The notes under the pieces were generated by a model, which saw only the letters and a program-made list of their open reading frames with translations, did no database searches and had not been told where the DNA came from. A program made the position numbers and the translations under genes. Positions 1-7,985 of a DNA stretch of 12,199 nt are shown piece by piece. Each line of letters begins with the position of its first letter. Position 1 is the stretch's first letter. Source of the DNA: Mucidula mucida (Eukaryota; Basidiomycota; Agaricomycetes; Agaricales; Physalacriaceae); contig JADNYV010000943.1 of the NCBI GenBank assembly GCA_015501055.1, positions 1 to 12,199 of the forward strand, written 5' to 3'.

Positions 1-864
1 GACACCCAACTCGTCCGAGTCCCTGATGTACCTACAAGAGCGGATTCTTCTACTATACTGCCTGCACCACCTGGCGTCGCACCTGATGAGGCACCCCCGT
101 CAGGCGAATCTTCAGCCGTCTCTAGATATCTTGAGTTCTCCAGGACATCAGAGGACTTTGAAGTTATTGTCGCCACATTTGGTAAGGCTTGTGGTTGTCC
201 ATATACTTACCTCATAGACTGATGATTTCCTAGTGGATCTATGGCTTGAAGCTAACAAGGCACGTTTCGACAAAGAGTTAGAAATCACTTGGCCGGGCAA
301 TGGAAGGATGAGCACGGCATCTGTCTTTTGGGAGCGCATGTTCAAGTGCTATCTGCTCCGACACAACGAGTATCAGAATCCTGTGGTGACGTGGGGTTCG
401 ATAAAACACAGTAGGCCCATCGTCCCTCATCTGCAAGTTTTCTGTGCTCATGCAGTTCTAGTGCTTCTTCTCTGGAAAGTCGAGGTACCTCATCTTCTGA
501 GGATAAGGAGTTGGAGTATGTTTGTTTGTCTTGTTATTTTCAAGGCACTTATCTCATTATTCACAGTGGTCGCTTTCCTTCGTTTGAATGCTAATCGGGT
601 CGAGACAGCCGGCAGTGTGTGTATACCTGGCAAGCGCGAAGAAGTGCGAATACTCACGGCGTGGAAGATGTGGGCTCGAGTCGTTCGAAAGGATCAACGC
701 TTGCTGAAGTGCACTTGCGTTCGAGATTATGCCGCTTCTCGACTTGCTCGGGTATTCACACGACAGCTAGATTTAGGCGGTATGAGGAGACGTACGTCTA
801 TCAACACATTTTCCTCTTTACCGAAAGCTCAACGGAGTCTAGCACTAGAAAGAATGTCGCATGA
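1..864 (+). CDS. Unrecognised spliced gene, 3' part only (5' end outside the window)
   Basis: Frame 1 is open from base 1 to 181, rich in Pro, Ser and Asp. An intron at 182-233 (52 bp, GTAAGG donor, CTGAT-like branch site, CCTAG acceptor) joins it in frame to a clearly protein-like stretch starting VDLWLEANKARFDKELEITW. Beyond about base 370 the model is uncertain. A second intron probably ends at 455 or 461; the donor may be 391 (GTGGGG) or 370 (GTATCA). Either leads into an acidic Ser-rich stretch (SSSEDKELEY). A third intron starts at the strong GTATGT donor at 516 and may end at 608, after a CTAAT branch site, opening a frame that stops at 862-864. If it ends at 566 instead, the protein stops at about 592. 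I do not recognise the family. The first junction is well supported; the 3' half is weak. Confidence 0.4.
182..233 (+). other. Intron in the left-edge gene
   Basis: GTAAGG donor, CTGAT-like branch site, CCTAG acceptor, 52 bp. The upstream frame contributes one base (g) and the downstream exon two (tg), making a Val codon and keeping the frame open on both sides. The unspliced upstream frame would stop inside the intron. Confidence 0.7.
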
Positions 865-1698
865 GATTCAGACCTTAGGGTACCCTTGCCGGCGACAGCT
901 CTTATTTTTATGACAGTGACACCGTTTACTGCGAGTTAGGCTACACACATCTATAATACTCTGACCATATAGCAACTATACTTACGCCACATGCCACGCT
1001 TAATATCGAGATGTATGACTCACCATCGTGCAGCGGGATAGCGTGTCGGAAACGCTGGATCAACGTAACGATGTAATTACACGTTATAAGCCCGGAAAGC
1101 GCTGTTAAAACACCGCATCTCTTGGGGGAATTCGGCAGAGCCTCCAAGACTGGATACCTCTGGGTTGAGGTGTGGGCGCATGCACATGTCGTCCTTACTC
1201 TGAATGAGAACGCAAAAAACTTGATAAATAAGTCAACAATTAAGTAAATTACACCTAGGTATTAATGAATGTACTCGTCATGGTTTACCACCAGACCGTC
1301 AAAGCCACATAGTAGCACTTCGGCAGGATACAGGAATATAACGATTCACCGACCATCCTACGTCGAACCCGCCCCCAAGTCGACACCGAAGTGGTCTCAA
1401 GAACGGGTGAGCTAGACGGTGGTGATTCTTCTGGTGAATGCAATCCCGAAGGACGCATCTTCGCTCCCTCAACTGTGAAAGTATAATGCCATACGGACAA
1501 GTGAATGCCCGTCGCAGCAAGCTGGCACTTCGATGGTTGAGTCGGACACTGAAGGAAAACTTTTTCCGCGATCGAAAGCTTTATATAGTAGGTTTTCAAG
1601 CTCCGTTTGAATCTGTGACAGTCCAGATCACATGACCGCGTCACTCGTCTTTCGTGACCCCACTGCGGAACGTTCCATCCAAAGTAAGTAATGTAGAT
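865..1698. other. Stretch of about 830 bp without a supported gene
   Basis: It lies between the left-edge gene and the 3' end of the minus-strand aminotransferase. It probably holds 3' untranslated sequence of both, which point towards each other. An AT-rich patch at about 1208-1265 would suit transcript ends, but no canonical AATAAA is placed convincingly. Open frames here (for example minus 1285-1644) begin at non-ATG codons, have no recognisable composition or motif, and overlap equally open frames on the other strand. Confidence 0.5.
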
Positions 1699-3132
1699 CT
1701 ACACATCTAACTTCCAGGAAAATACAGTCTCCGCTTCCTTCAATCTTCTACAAACCGCAATGACCTTCTCATCGTCAACATTGGCAACAGAAAACCGCAC
1801 CCACTTCTGCGTGCCTTCCTCGTCCTCATCACAGAAAAAGCCGCCCGGCAAGCAAATCACGCCCAGTTCTACGGCCAACCTCTTCGCAACTTCCACCGAC
1901 GTCCTCCCTTGAAATGGATGTCGCACAAACGCGTAATACCCTCCCGCAGTCTCCGCCGGTGTACCCGTCTTCCACTCCTTAGGCAGATGTTGCCTGAACA
2001 CCACATGACGATGCTGCAGTTGCCCCGCCATATCTCTGATCGACGTGCGAAGCGAGGGCAGCAGAGGCGCAAGGGCTATCTGCGGCACGCGAGGTGCACA
2101 GATCTGTAAACAATCTAAAACGGTCTTGATATGTGTTAACATGGACGGTGACGCCACGAGAGCCCCCAGCCGATGACCAGGTATCCTGTATGACTTGGAG
2201 AAAGAGTATAACTGAACGAGATGTGACCGCCATTCGTTAGTGGGATGAAATATGTCGTGTGGAGGGCCCGATGTGATGAAATCGCGGTAGGTTTCGTCTA
2301 TGATGAGGGCTATGCCCGCTTCTTTGGCGAGATTTGAGAATTGGGCGAGAAGGGAGGGGGAGTATATCGCGCCCGTCTATTGCAGTGAGAAACTGGCTTC
2401 ACACAGACTGGATACGCGCAACTTACAGGATTGTTGGGTGTGACGAGCGCGATGGCCTTGGTCTTGGAGGTTATCAGCGCTTTGCACTTTTGCGGTGACG
2501 GCAGAAACGCCTCTTCCGCAGTAGTCTCCAGAGGCACTGGCTTGACTCCAAGTAACGTGAGCGTCATTCTGTCGGTGACATTCTGAGGAGCCGCACAGAA
2601 GTATAACGCTAGAGAACGTACTGATGATTGAAATACCTGGATCAACCATTGAAAAGCGCGTCTAGATGATGCGAGATAGCTCACCAAGGAACAGGCAGGA
2701 TGATTTCATCGCCATGATCTGCAAGGGCCATAACTGCAGCGACAAAGGCCATATTACAACCGGCTGTAATGGCCACGTCGTCTGGTGTGATATCGACTGT
2801 GTTTGGATCATCGCTGCTGTAAAACTCTCTCATCTCCGTAACCAAAGATTCTCTCAGAGACAGCTCTCCTTCTGCCGGACAGTATCCCCATGCTCCTACA
2901 GACGTCGCGTCCGTGATCGCTTTCTGTAATTCCAGTTCTGGTGGATTTCGAGGGACACCTTGAGACATGTCCAGCAGCGGTCTTTCGAGCGTCGCCTTGT
3001 AAGCAGTTGCCCATTGGTACGCCTGTGGAATGCTGCAACACAGGCCAGGATTTGAACTTTGGATATGCACCTGAGGTATTGAACATACGGAGGGGGGATC
3101 GTTGCAAGAATGCCCTTGGATGGACGAAGCAT
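1699..3132 (-). CDS. PLP-dependent aminotransferase, class I/II (aspartate aminotransferase-like fold)
   Basis: Five exons: 3132-3089, 3032-2685, 2636-2622, 2568-2427, 2376-1699, giving 408 aa; every junction keeps frame. Introns are 56, 48, 53 and 50 bp. Visible landmarks of fold-type I aminotransferases are DMSQGVP near residue 36, GYCPAEGELSLRE near 64, the aromatic W131 (in PVPWYFNHQ) that probably stacks on the cofactor, NNPTGAIY at 181-188, IIDETYRDF with D210 expected to bind the pyridine nitrogen, SFSKSYRIPGHRLGA with the Schiff-base lysine K244, and R377 in WVRFSVAN expected to bind the substrate carboxylate. Length suits the family (about 390-420 aa). The substrate cannot be read from sequence. 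An in-frame upstream ATG at 3162 would add ten residues (MGRRCFSTLT); I chose 3132 because the strongly family-like N-terminus starts there. No obvious targeting signal. It lies downstream of the AT-hook gene on the same strand. Confidence 0.93.
2622..2636 (-). other. 15-nt microexon of the aminotransferase
   Basis: On the minus strand, introns 2637-2684 (GTGAGC..CAG) and 2569-2621 (GTACGT..CAG) flank 15 nt. These supply the last base of W131, the codons Y-F-N-H, and the first two bases of Q136. Without them the frame is kept, but the conserved block after PVPW is lost. Skipping would therefore give a five-residue internal deletion beside the cofactor site, not a frameshift. Confidence 0.85.
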
Positions 3133-3525
3133 CGTCAAAGTAGAGAAACAGCGTCGGCCCAAAAGATTTACACAGCCACATGAAAGTGCAGTTCAAGCTT
3201 CTGATCTTAAAGATAGCTCGGCCGAAAGAGTGTTCAGGTCATTTCCATTCGTGTCGAAGAGATGCAGTCGTAAGTAAAATACAAACAGGTGAGAAAAGTC
3301 ACTAGAGAAAATGAACGATCGATTCGATGCAAATGCAGAATAAATGGATGAGAGTGGAATGCAATTGGATGGGATGGATGGTGATGGCAGAGCAATACAT
3401 ACAGATAGGATGGTGGCAACAACACGGCCAATAATAAGTAGATAGAAAAAGAAACTTTTGCACCAATGTGTATCACCAGTCATTGGTGGTTTTTGCAATT
3501 TCCGAAGTCGGCAAACCAGAAAGAA
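3133..3525. promoter_or_regulatory. Intergenic region: aminotransferase upstream region and 3' flank of the AT-hook gene
   Basis: About 390 bp between two minus-strand genes. Read on the minus strand it is pyrimidine-rich, with repeated CATCC units at about 3343-3390 (GGATG on the plus strand) and several CT tracts, a composition common upstream of fungal genes. I see no clear TATA box. Open frames on the minus strand here are biased in composition and have no recognisable motif. Confidence 0.4.
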
Positions 3526-5646
3526 TCAGGGAATTGGGGAGCTGCCTCCAGCTCCGCCAAAGTTGCGCTGCGAGGATCCCGCTCGCCCGCTCTTTCCATT
3601 AGCATAGTGCGCATGATGGTGATGCCAGACTTTGCCTACGCTCTTGCCTTTGCCTTTCCCATGTAATATGGGCGCGCCAGCCGATCTTTTCATCGATTTC
3701 CTCTCTTTTCGTGTTTCCTTTCGTGTTTTCTTGGCCGGCTCCTCTTCGGGCATACCAAGTTTATTTTGCCAAAGCATGGCAGCGAGAGGGCTGCTCTTCA
3801 TGACGCCACCGTACTCGCTCTCCGAGGTGTGTTCGAAATCTTTCCTACGGAATGCGCCAACAGATACGACGTCCCAACGAGTCAGATTACGCATCTGCTC
3901 TAATGTGGTGGGTGTGGTTGCAGAGTGTTCTGAGGAGGAGCTGCCACCGTCGAGGAAGGCACTATCAAGCACATCGTCAAGTTCGATGGGTCCGGCAAGG
4001 ACTGGATGGTCGGGTTCGGGAGATGTAATGAGGGTAGTAGGAGGCGAAGGCGATGATACCCGTGGAAGCAAAAATTGTGGCGGTGCCCCAATCTACGAAA
4101 AAAAGATTAATTAATTTCGGTTATGAAAAAGAATGCAAAGCTCGTACCGTGAAGCGACGTGACCGTGTTCGGCGAGGATGAGGTGAAGGGATATCTTTAC
4201 AGTCGGCGTTGACGACGATTGTCTTGGTCTCCTCCTGTTCGGTAAGCTGAAATGCGCCTTGCCTTGGGCCACCCAATGGTTTGTGACCATCGTCTTCATC
4301 CATCTCTTCTGATGGTTGACGTTCTACAATCATGGCCCGTCGCATTGTCGACATGGGATTGATGGAGGAAAGTGCGGTGGCAAATGGAAGGCTGAAGAGT
4401 TGCATGGCTTTCTCGTTGGGCAAATCATCAGCACCAACTAGATCTTCGTCGGTAGTGTCGCCGCCAATCTCGTCCTCGTCGTCCGCTTCCATGCCCCATT
4501 CGTCCATCTCCGCGTCCACGTCTTCACTAGTTGATGTGCTGGTTTCAACAATGAATTGCATCGCACGAGCATCAAACTCTGCGTCCAGGGAGCCTTGTCC
4601 ATGGCCATCGGTAAGTCCGTTAGTGAAAACAACTTGTCCATCCCAACCCTCGGTGACTTGGAAAGGAAGATCCTGCACATGACCAAGTCGGGAGAGGGCT
4701 TCGCCAAGGACCTCGGGATCTAGAATATGGTGTTCGAATTCGACTTCGTCATCAGAAGAGGTGGAGGAAGAGGAAGAAGTGTCGGTTAGATGAGCAAAGA
4801 ATAGATCGGCATCGAGACTGGACTCCTCGTCGTCTGACCAACCAGTGACCATGCCTGTGCATCCCGGCCGAGTGTCTGTTTCCTCCTCTTCCTCCTCTAC
4901 ATCTGCATCGTCTTCTTCTTCTGCTTCATCATCATCCTCCTCGTCATCCTCGTCCTCGTCTTCGTCGGCAGTACTATCGTCCATATCGACATCACTGGGA
5001 TCCCCAACGCTCGTTTTACGCGGACGAATGACCCAATTGTCACGCCGCTTGTTTGGTGGGTTGTTATTAGAACCAGCAGTTCCCGACGAACTCTTGCACG
5101 CTCCTCTGCGAGAATAAAGTTTTCTTCTTCGGCTTCGATGGATGAGTCTGTATCGAAACCGCCAGACCCAGAATCTGAATCCGAAGATGATGCAGACGAC
5201 AAGGCCGAGGCAGAGACGAAAGTCGGGAAATGTGCAGATCGCGTGTCGTCAGCAGCATCGATGTCGCTGAATTCTGATTCTGAGGACGAACTGATGGAGA
5301 CTGCACGCTTACGCTTGTTGGATGCGGCAGGGAATGGCTTTCTTGTGATTTTTGGTGGAGGCTTACGTCGCACAGGCTGGGCCTTGTATGGCCGAGCAGC
5401 GGTAAGCGATTTGGGAGGCCTACCTCGTCGACGAGGAGCGGCTGGGAGGTTTCCGACGTGCACGACGGCGGACGTCGTCGGGGTCTGCTTCAGACGCATC
5501 GGAGGGAGGCGTATTTTGAGGATAGCCGCGGGTTTCTTGGGAGATGGATTGGACGTGCACGTGCACTCGCCATCGCAGACAGGACATATATCGTCGTCGT
5601 CGTCCTCGGGGACGGCGTTTACGGTATTGGGGTGAGGAGGCGACAT
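3526..5646 (-). CDS. Acidic nuclear-type protein with AT-hook and small Cys cluster, function unknown
   Basis: Exons 5646-5092, 5047-4148 and 4092-3526 give 673 aa. Introns: 5048-5091 (44 bp, GTTCGT donor, CTAAT branch site) and 4093-4147 (55 bp, GTACGA..GTAG); both are phase 0. Visible features: CPVCDGECTC at 21-30 (C21, C24, C28, C30, a possible zinc knuckle); an AT-hook PRRRGRPPK at 71-79 followed by a Pro/Lys/Arg-rich stretch (KRKR at 111-114); Ser/Asp-rich acidic tracts at about 117-175; a very acidic run at about 208-245; a more ordered-looking block with VLGEALSRLGHVQDLPFQV; and a basic C-terminus with KERKSMKRSAG, Gly/Lys repeats and an HHHHAH run. This suggests a chromatin- or DNA-associated nuclear protein, by inference only. 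I do not recognise the family. The open frame continues a little upstream of the first ATG but has no other ATG there, so 5646 is the start chosen. Confidence 0.8.
4877..4970. repeat. Degenerate trinucleotide tract coding for an acidic run
   Basis: The plus strand is almost wholly made of TCC, TCG, TCT and TCA triplets; on the minus strand it encodes an Asp/Glu run of about 30 residues in the AT-hook protein. It is likely prone to length change by slippage in whole triplets, which would keep the frame. Confidence 0.7.
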
Positions 5647-6478
5647 TGGGAGAGTCTGAGATTGCTGTGGGGAAAGGACTATCAAGGACAAGTGAGCAGA
5701 ATGTCACAGGTAAAGACGGAAAAACGTAAAAAGATGCATGGAGACACAGAGATAATCGATCGTGCGGTCAGACTGCTGCCGCAAAAGGGTAAACATACAG
5801 GCTGGCTGTTTGCCGTACCACCGCCTGCTCGTCGTCTTCGCCAGCGTCGGCGAGACCTGTCCAGACAACCCTGGCTGTCGCGCGTGTGACTGCTTCGGGA
5901 CCGAGCAACTTACATGGAATACTGTGTTTGGACATCGTTGAGGACGATTAAACATGGAGAAGCAAAGGGATCCAGCGTAGAGAAGGGCGAGGAGGGCGCC
6001 TGCGAATGTGTCCGACTGGTGATGGTAGTCGGAAAGAAACTTGTCCCACTTTTGGACGCCATCAACCAATTTTGCGCCCGATTGACAGTCCCTAAAAGGC
6101 AACTTGCCCAAATTGGACCGCGTGTTTCGTTCCACAGCAAAACTGTGACAAGTCGCGTCTGGTGGCACGTACCGTTGTCTGGTGCTCGCTTGTGCTCTGC
6201 CCCTTCTCCAAGGTTTCTCCGTATCTTGCCATTTTAAAACACTTCGCCGCCACTCCGAGTACTACTCCCGCTCGCTTCGTAAAAATGCCATGCTCTCTGC
6301 CAACCTGCGCGGTCACCTGTCTCGTCCAATCTCCTTTTGCCCCGCTAGGTCTAGCCTATCCTGTAACCGCAACTCGGACTAAGCTTCCGTATCCCACGTT
6401 ACGAGGCGCTAAGCTCTTTGCTATAAAATCCTGCATGTCACGCATCTTTCTCTCCAGCGCGTTGCCTCTCTATCCCTC
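5647..6478. promoter_or_regulatory. Divergent promoter region and probable spliced leader of the AT-hook gene
   Basis: About 830 bp between the minus-strand AT-hook gene and the plus-strand 95-aa gene. On the minus strand there are intron-like signals: a GTAAGT donor ending at 5913 with an acceptor at 5857 (57 bp), a GTATGT donor at 5798, and a pyrimidine-rich TTTCCCCACAG acceptor at 5665. None of the combinations I tried joins in frame to the coding ATG at 5646, so they are best read as introns in the 5' untranslated leader. On the plus strand a CCAAT (6326-6330) and a TATA box serve the other gene. Confidence 0.4.
6422..6428 (+). promoter_or_regulatory. TATA box (TATAAAA)
   Basis: A perfect TATAAAA lies 51 nt upstream of the ATG at 6479, with a pyrimidine-rich stretch between them that would suit a transcription start. 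A CCAAT at 6326-6330 lies about 95 bp further upstream. Confidence 0.55.
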
Positions 6479-6766
6479 ATGTCGACCAACCACGTTCTCC
6501 AGTCATTTGACCCATTGGCTACTCATCCCTTCACGCGGTACTGCACTCCGCCCAACACACCTACTCGCCAACAATCGATGTCGCCTGCCACGACCTCCCC
6601 CGCAGCTCATCATCATGTGTCATCGCACACCAAACCAGCTGCATCGTCTCCTCTCCCGCCTCGCTCAATATTCGTTCCATATATGAGGCAGTCGCCAGAG
6701 CCTCCAGAGCTCGAGCAGATTCTCAAGAAGAAGGACACCAGCCTTCCCTCGTCTCTCAAGAACTAA
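6479..6766 (+). CDS. Small Pro/Ser/Thr-rich protein, function unknown
   Basis: An intronless frame of 95 aa beginning at an ATG behind a TATA box. The first two thirds are rich in Pro, Ser, Thr and His and look disordered (for example TPPNTPTRQQSMSP). The C-terminal third is different: PRSIFVPYMRQSPEPPELEQ at 61-80, then a basic ILKKK, which looks like a short conserved linear motif or helix. No signal peptide, membrane segment or Cys pair is present. I do not recognise it. Support comes from the ATG with its promoter, the sensible composition, and the lack of a convincing competing frame on the other strand. A probable intron lies just after the stop, at 6784-6828, suggesting the transcript is spliced in its 3' untranslated region. 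Confidence 0.55.
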   Translation: MSTNHVLQSFDPLATHPFTRYCTPPNTPTRQQSMSPATTSPAAHHHVSSHTKPAASSPLPPRSIFVPYMRQSPEPPELEQILKKKDTSLPSSLKN

Positions 6767-6783
6767 CGATACCCTAGCTCGAG

Positions 6784-6828
6784 GTATGTTTTCGACCATC
6801 GGCGGAGCTTATGCTGAATATATTGCAG
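6784..6828 (+). other. Candidate intron in the 3' untranslated region of the 95-aa gene
   Basis: GTATGT donor, TGCTGAAT branch-like site and TATTGCAG acceptor, 45 bp, the same size and style as the coding introns in this window. It starts 18 bases after the stop codon. It could also belong to a longer splice form, but I found no frame that would continue. Confidence 0.4.
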
Positions 6829-7137
6829 CCTGCGGTCTCTGAACGCGGCTCCCGCTTCTCACATCATGACAGAGGCGTAAAGTACATAGTCTGTTCTCAT
6901 CACCCATTTGTTTTCCCTCAGGGCAATCGCTTGACGTTCAGTTCCGACATGTCTCCTCTGGAAGGATAGGTGAAAGTGAAGTGCAGTGCGAAGAACGTTC
7001 AATGGTTTCTTGGGATAATCATACACGCCTCAGGACGCCCGTATTCCGTTATTCCCCACTTCTCCCCATACACCTAGGTCTCGTGCCATTTTTTTGTGTT
7101 CCATGGCGAGATTCGAGCGATAAAGGTACAAGCCGTT

Positions 7138-7443
7138 CTACACTTCCCCGTTTCCTACGCCTTGTTCGCCGGTACCTCCCCCGAACTGGATTCGCTTTTT
7201 CAGGAGATCCTTCTCTTCAGATGACTGCCGTGGAAGAATTCCCCACTCGTCGTCATCTTCGTCTTCTGACTCTTCTTCATCTGAGCCGATATCGCCATCC
7301 TTGTCCAGGGCTCTGGATAGTTTGTTCATGCCTTGCTGCACCCTGAAGTAGAAAATGCAGAGAACGGATAGGCAGACCACGAGGAATATTTTTAATAAGA
7401 ACTGCGAGTCTTCTTGTTCTGCGATTTCTGGGGATGTTGACAT
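7138..7443 (-). CDS. Small single-pass membrane protein with acidic tail, function unknown
   Basis: 101 aa from an ATG in good context (CACCATCATG). Residues 1-15 are polar and acidic. A hydrophobic stretch, FLLKIFLVVCLSVLCIFYF at 15-33, is long enough to cross a membrane once. A basic/amphipathic stretch follows (RVQQGMNKLSRALDK), then a very acidic run (about 51-68), a WGILPRQSSEEKDLLKKR block and a Gly-rich end. It looks like a signal-anchored protein of an internal or plasma membrane; orientation is uncertain. I do not recognise the family. The frame is open upstream to 7629, but the first ATG is at 7443. A TTTCTGCAG just before the ATG may be the acceptor of a leader intron. It diverges from the HSK3-like gene across about 247 bp. 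Confidence 0.65.
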   Translation of the reverse strand: MSTSPEIAEQEDSQFLLKIFLVVCLSVLCIFYFRVQQGMNKLSRALDKDGDIGSDEEESEDEDDDEWGILPRQSSEEKDLLKKRIQFGGGTGEQGVGNGEV

Positions 7444-7690
7444 GATGGTGGTTCCCTGCAGAAAGGCTATAAGAGCCCCTCTGCAATGGTCAATTTGAGA
7501 CAGGTGAGTCTCATTGGGATTGATCACGTTTAAACGCCGTTTCTCCTGAGATTTTGTTCTGGGAAACGGCGTAGCGATAGGACGTGAGAGACGCGAACAT
7601 AAATAAGCAACATGTTGAACGCGAGTCAAGTGTCCCGTCAGGGTTTAGTTAGCCGCTCGGCCCGATGTTCCTTTACCACTTACCATCAAC
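7444..7690. promoter_or_regulatory. Shared divergent promoter region
   Basis: 247 bp separate the starts of the minus-strand membrane protein and the plus-strand HSK3-like gene, so both must be transcribed from here or from just inside it. No clear TATA box is visible for either gene. Context is the only support. Confidence 0.45.
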
Positions 7691-7985
7691 ATGAACGCTC
7701 CGCCCACTTCTGCAACGGCGGCAAAAGACCGCCTGTACGGCCAGCTTTCTGCCAGCCTAGGCCGACTCAACCGTTCTATCACACGCACGGCCGATCTCTT
7801 GGAGGATCTGCAGAACGACCTGCACGCCATGAGCATGTTCGCCGGATTAGATGCAGCCAAGTCAGTCTTGACGCGTTATATGTTTCCAAGAAACTCAGAA
7901 ACGTTGCAGGTTCATGGCCATCGCGTCCGTACTGAATCCGGACGAAGATCCAGAAGGAGAAGAGACGGCAGATGCTTCCAAGTAA
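7691..7985 (+). CDS. HSK3: DASH (Dam1) complex subunit Hsk3-like
   Basis: Exons 7691-7860 and 7910-7985 are joined across a 49-bp intron (GTCAGT..TTGCAG), giving 81 aa. The spliced core, KDRLYGQLSASLGRLNRSI then TRTADLLEDLQNDLHAMSMF, AGLDAAKFMAIASVLN and an acidic tail (PDEDPEGEE), matches the shape of the fungal Hsk3 family: a very short protein that is mostly one amphipathic, coiled-coil-forming helix with a RLYGQL-type start. In the family, Hsk3 assembles with Ask1, Dad2 and Dad4 in the ten-subunit DASH complex, which couples kinetochores to spindle microtubules. The intron splits a Lys codon; without splicing the tail is replaced by a basic nonsense sequence. The ATG context (CATCAACATG) is good. 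The call rests on pattern and size, so another short coiled-coil protein cannot be excluded. Confidence 0.72.

Noticed and set aside
233..913. A single uninterrupted 226-codon frame on the plus strand
   Set aside because: It begins at a GTG that straddles an intron end and reads through strong donor and acceptor sites; its second half is hydrophobic and Arg-rich in a way typical of out-of-frame reading. Only its first part is kept, as an exon of the spliced model.
1355..1375. A GGTTCGA-like B-box on the minus strand suggesting a tRNA
   Set aside because: No matching A-box, stems or acceptor pairing could be found around it.
1285..1644. Minus-strand frame of 119 codons, with a competing plus-strand frame at 1438-1635
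   Set aside because: The minus frame begins at GTG and has no recognisable domain or supporting splice signals; the two strands look equally open, so neither is favoured.
3632..4114. Plus-strand frame of 160 codons
   Set aside because: It is antisense to the last exon of the AT-hook gene and has the Ser/Leu-rich look of a mirror frame.
4845..5635. Plus-strand Ser-rich and mixed frames
   Set aside because: They are antisense to Asp/Glu/Ser-coding triplet tracts, which automatically give long poly-Ser frames on the other strand.
5704..6168. Minus-strand frame of 154 codons upstream of the AT-hook gene
   Set aside because: It overlaps probable leader introns, opens no conserved motif, and does not join in frame to the coding exon at 5646.
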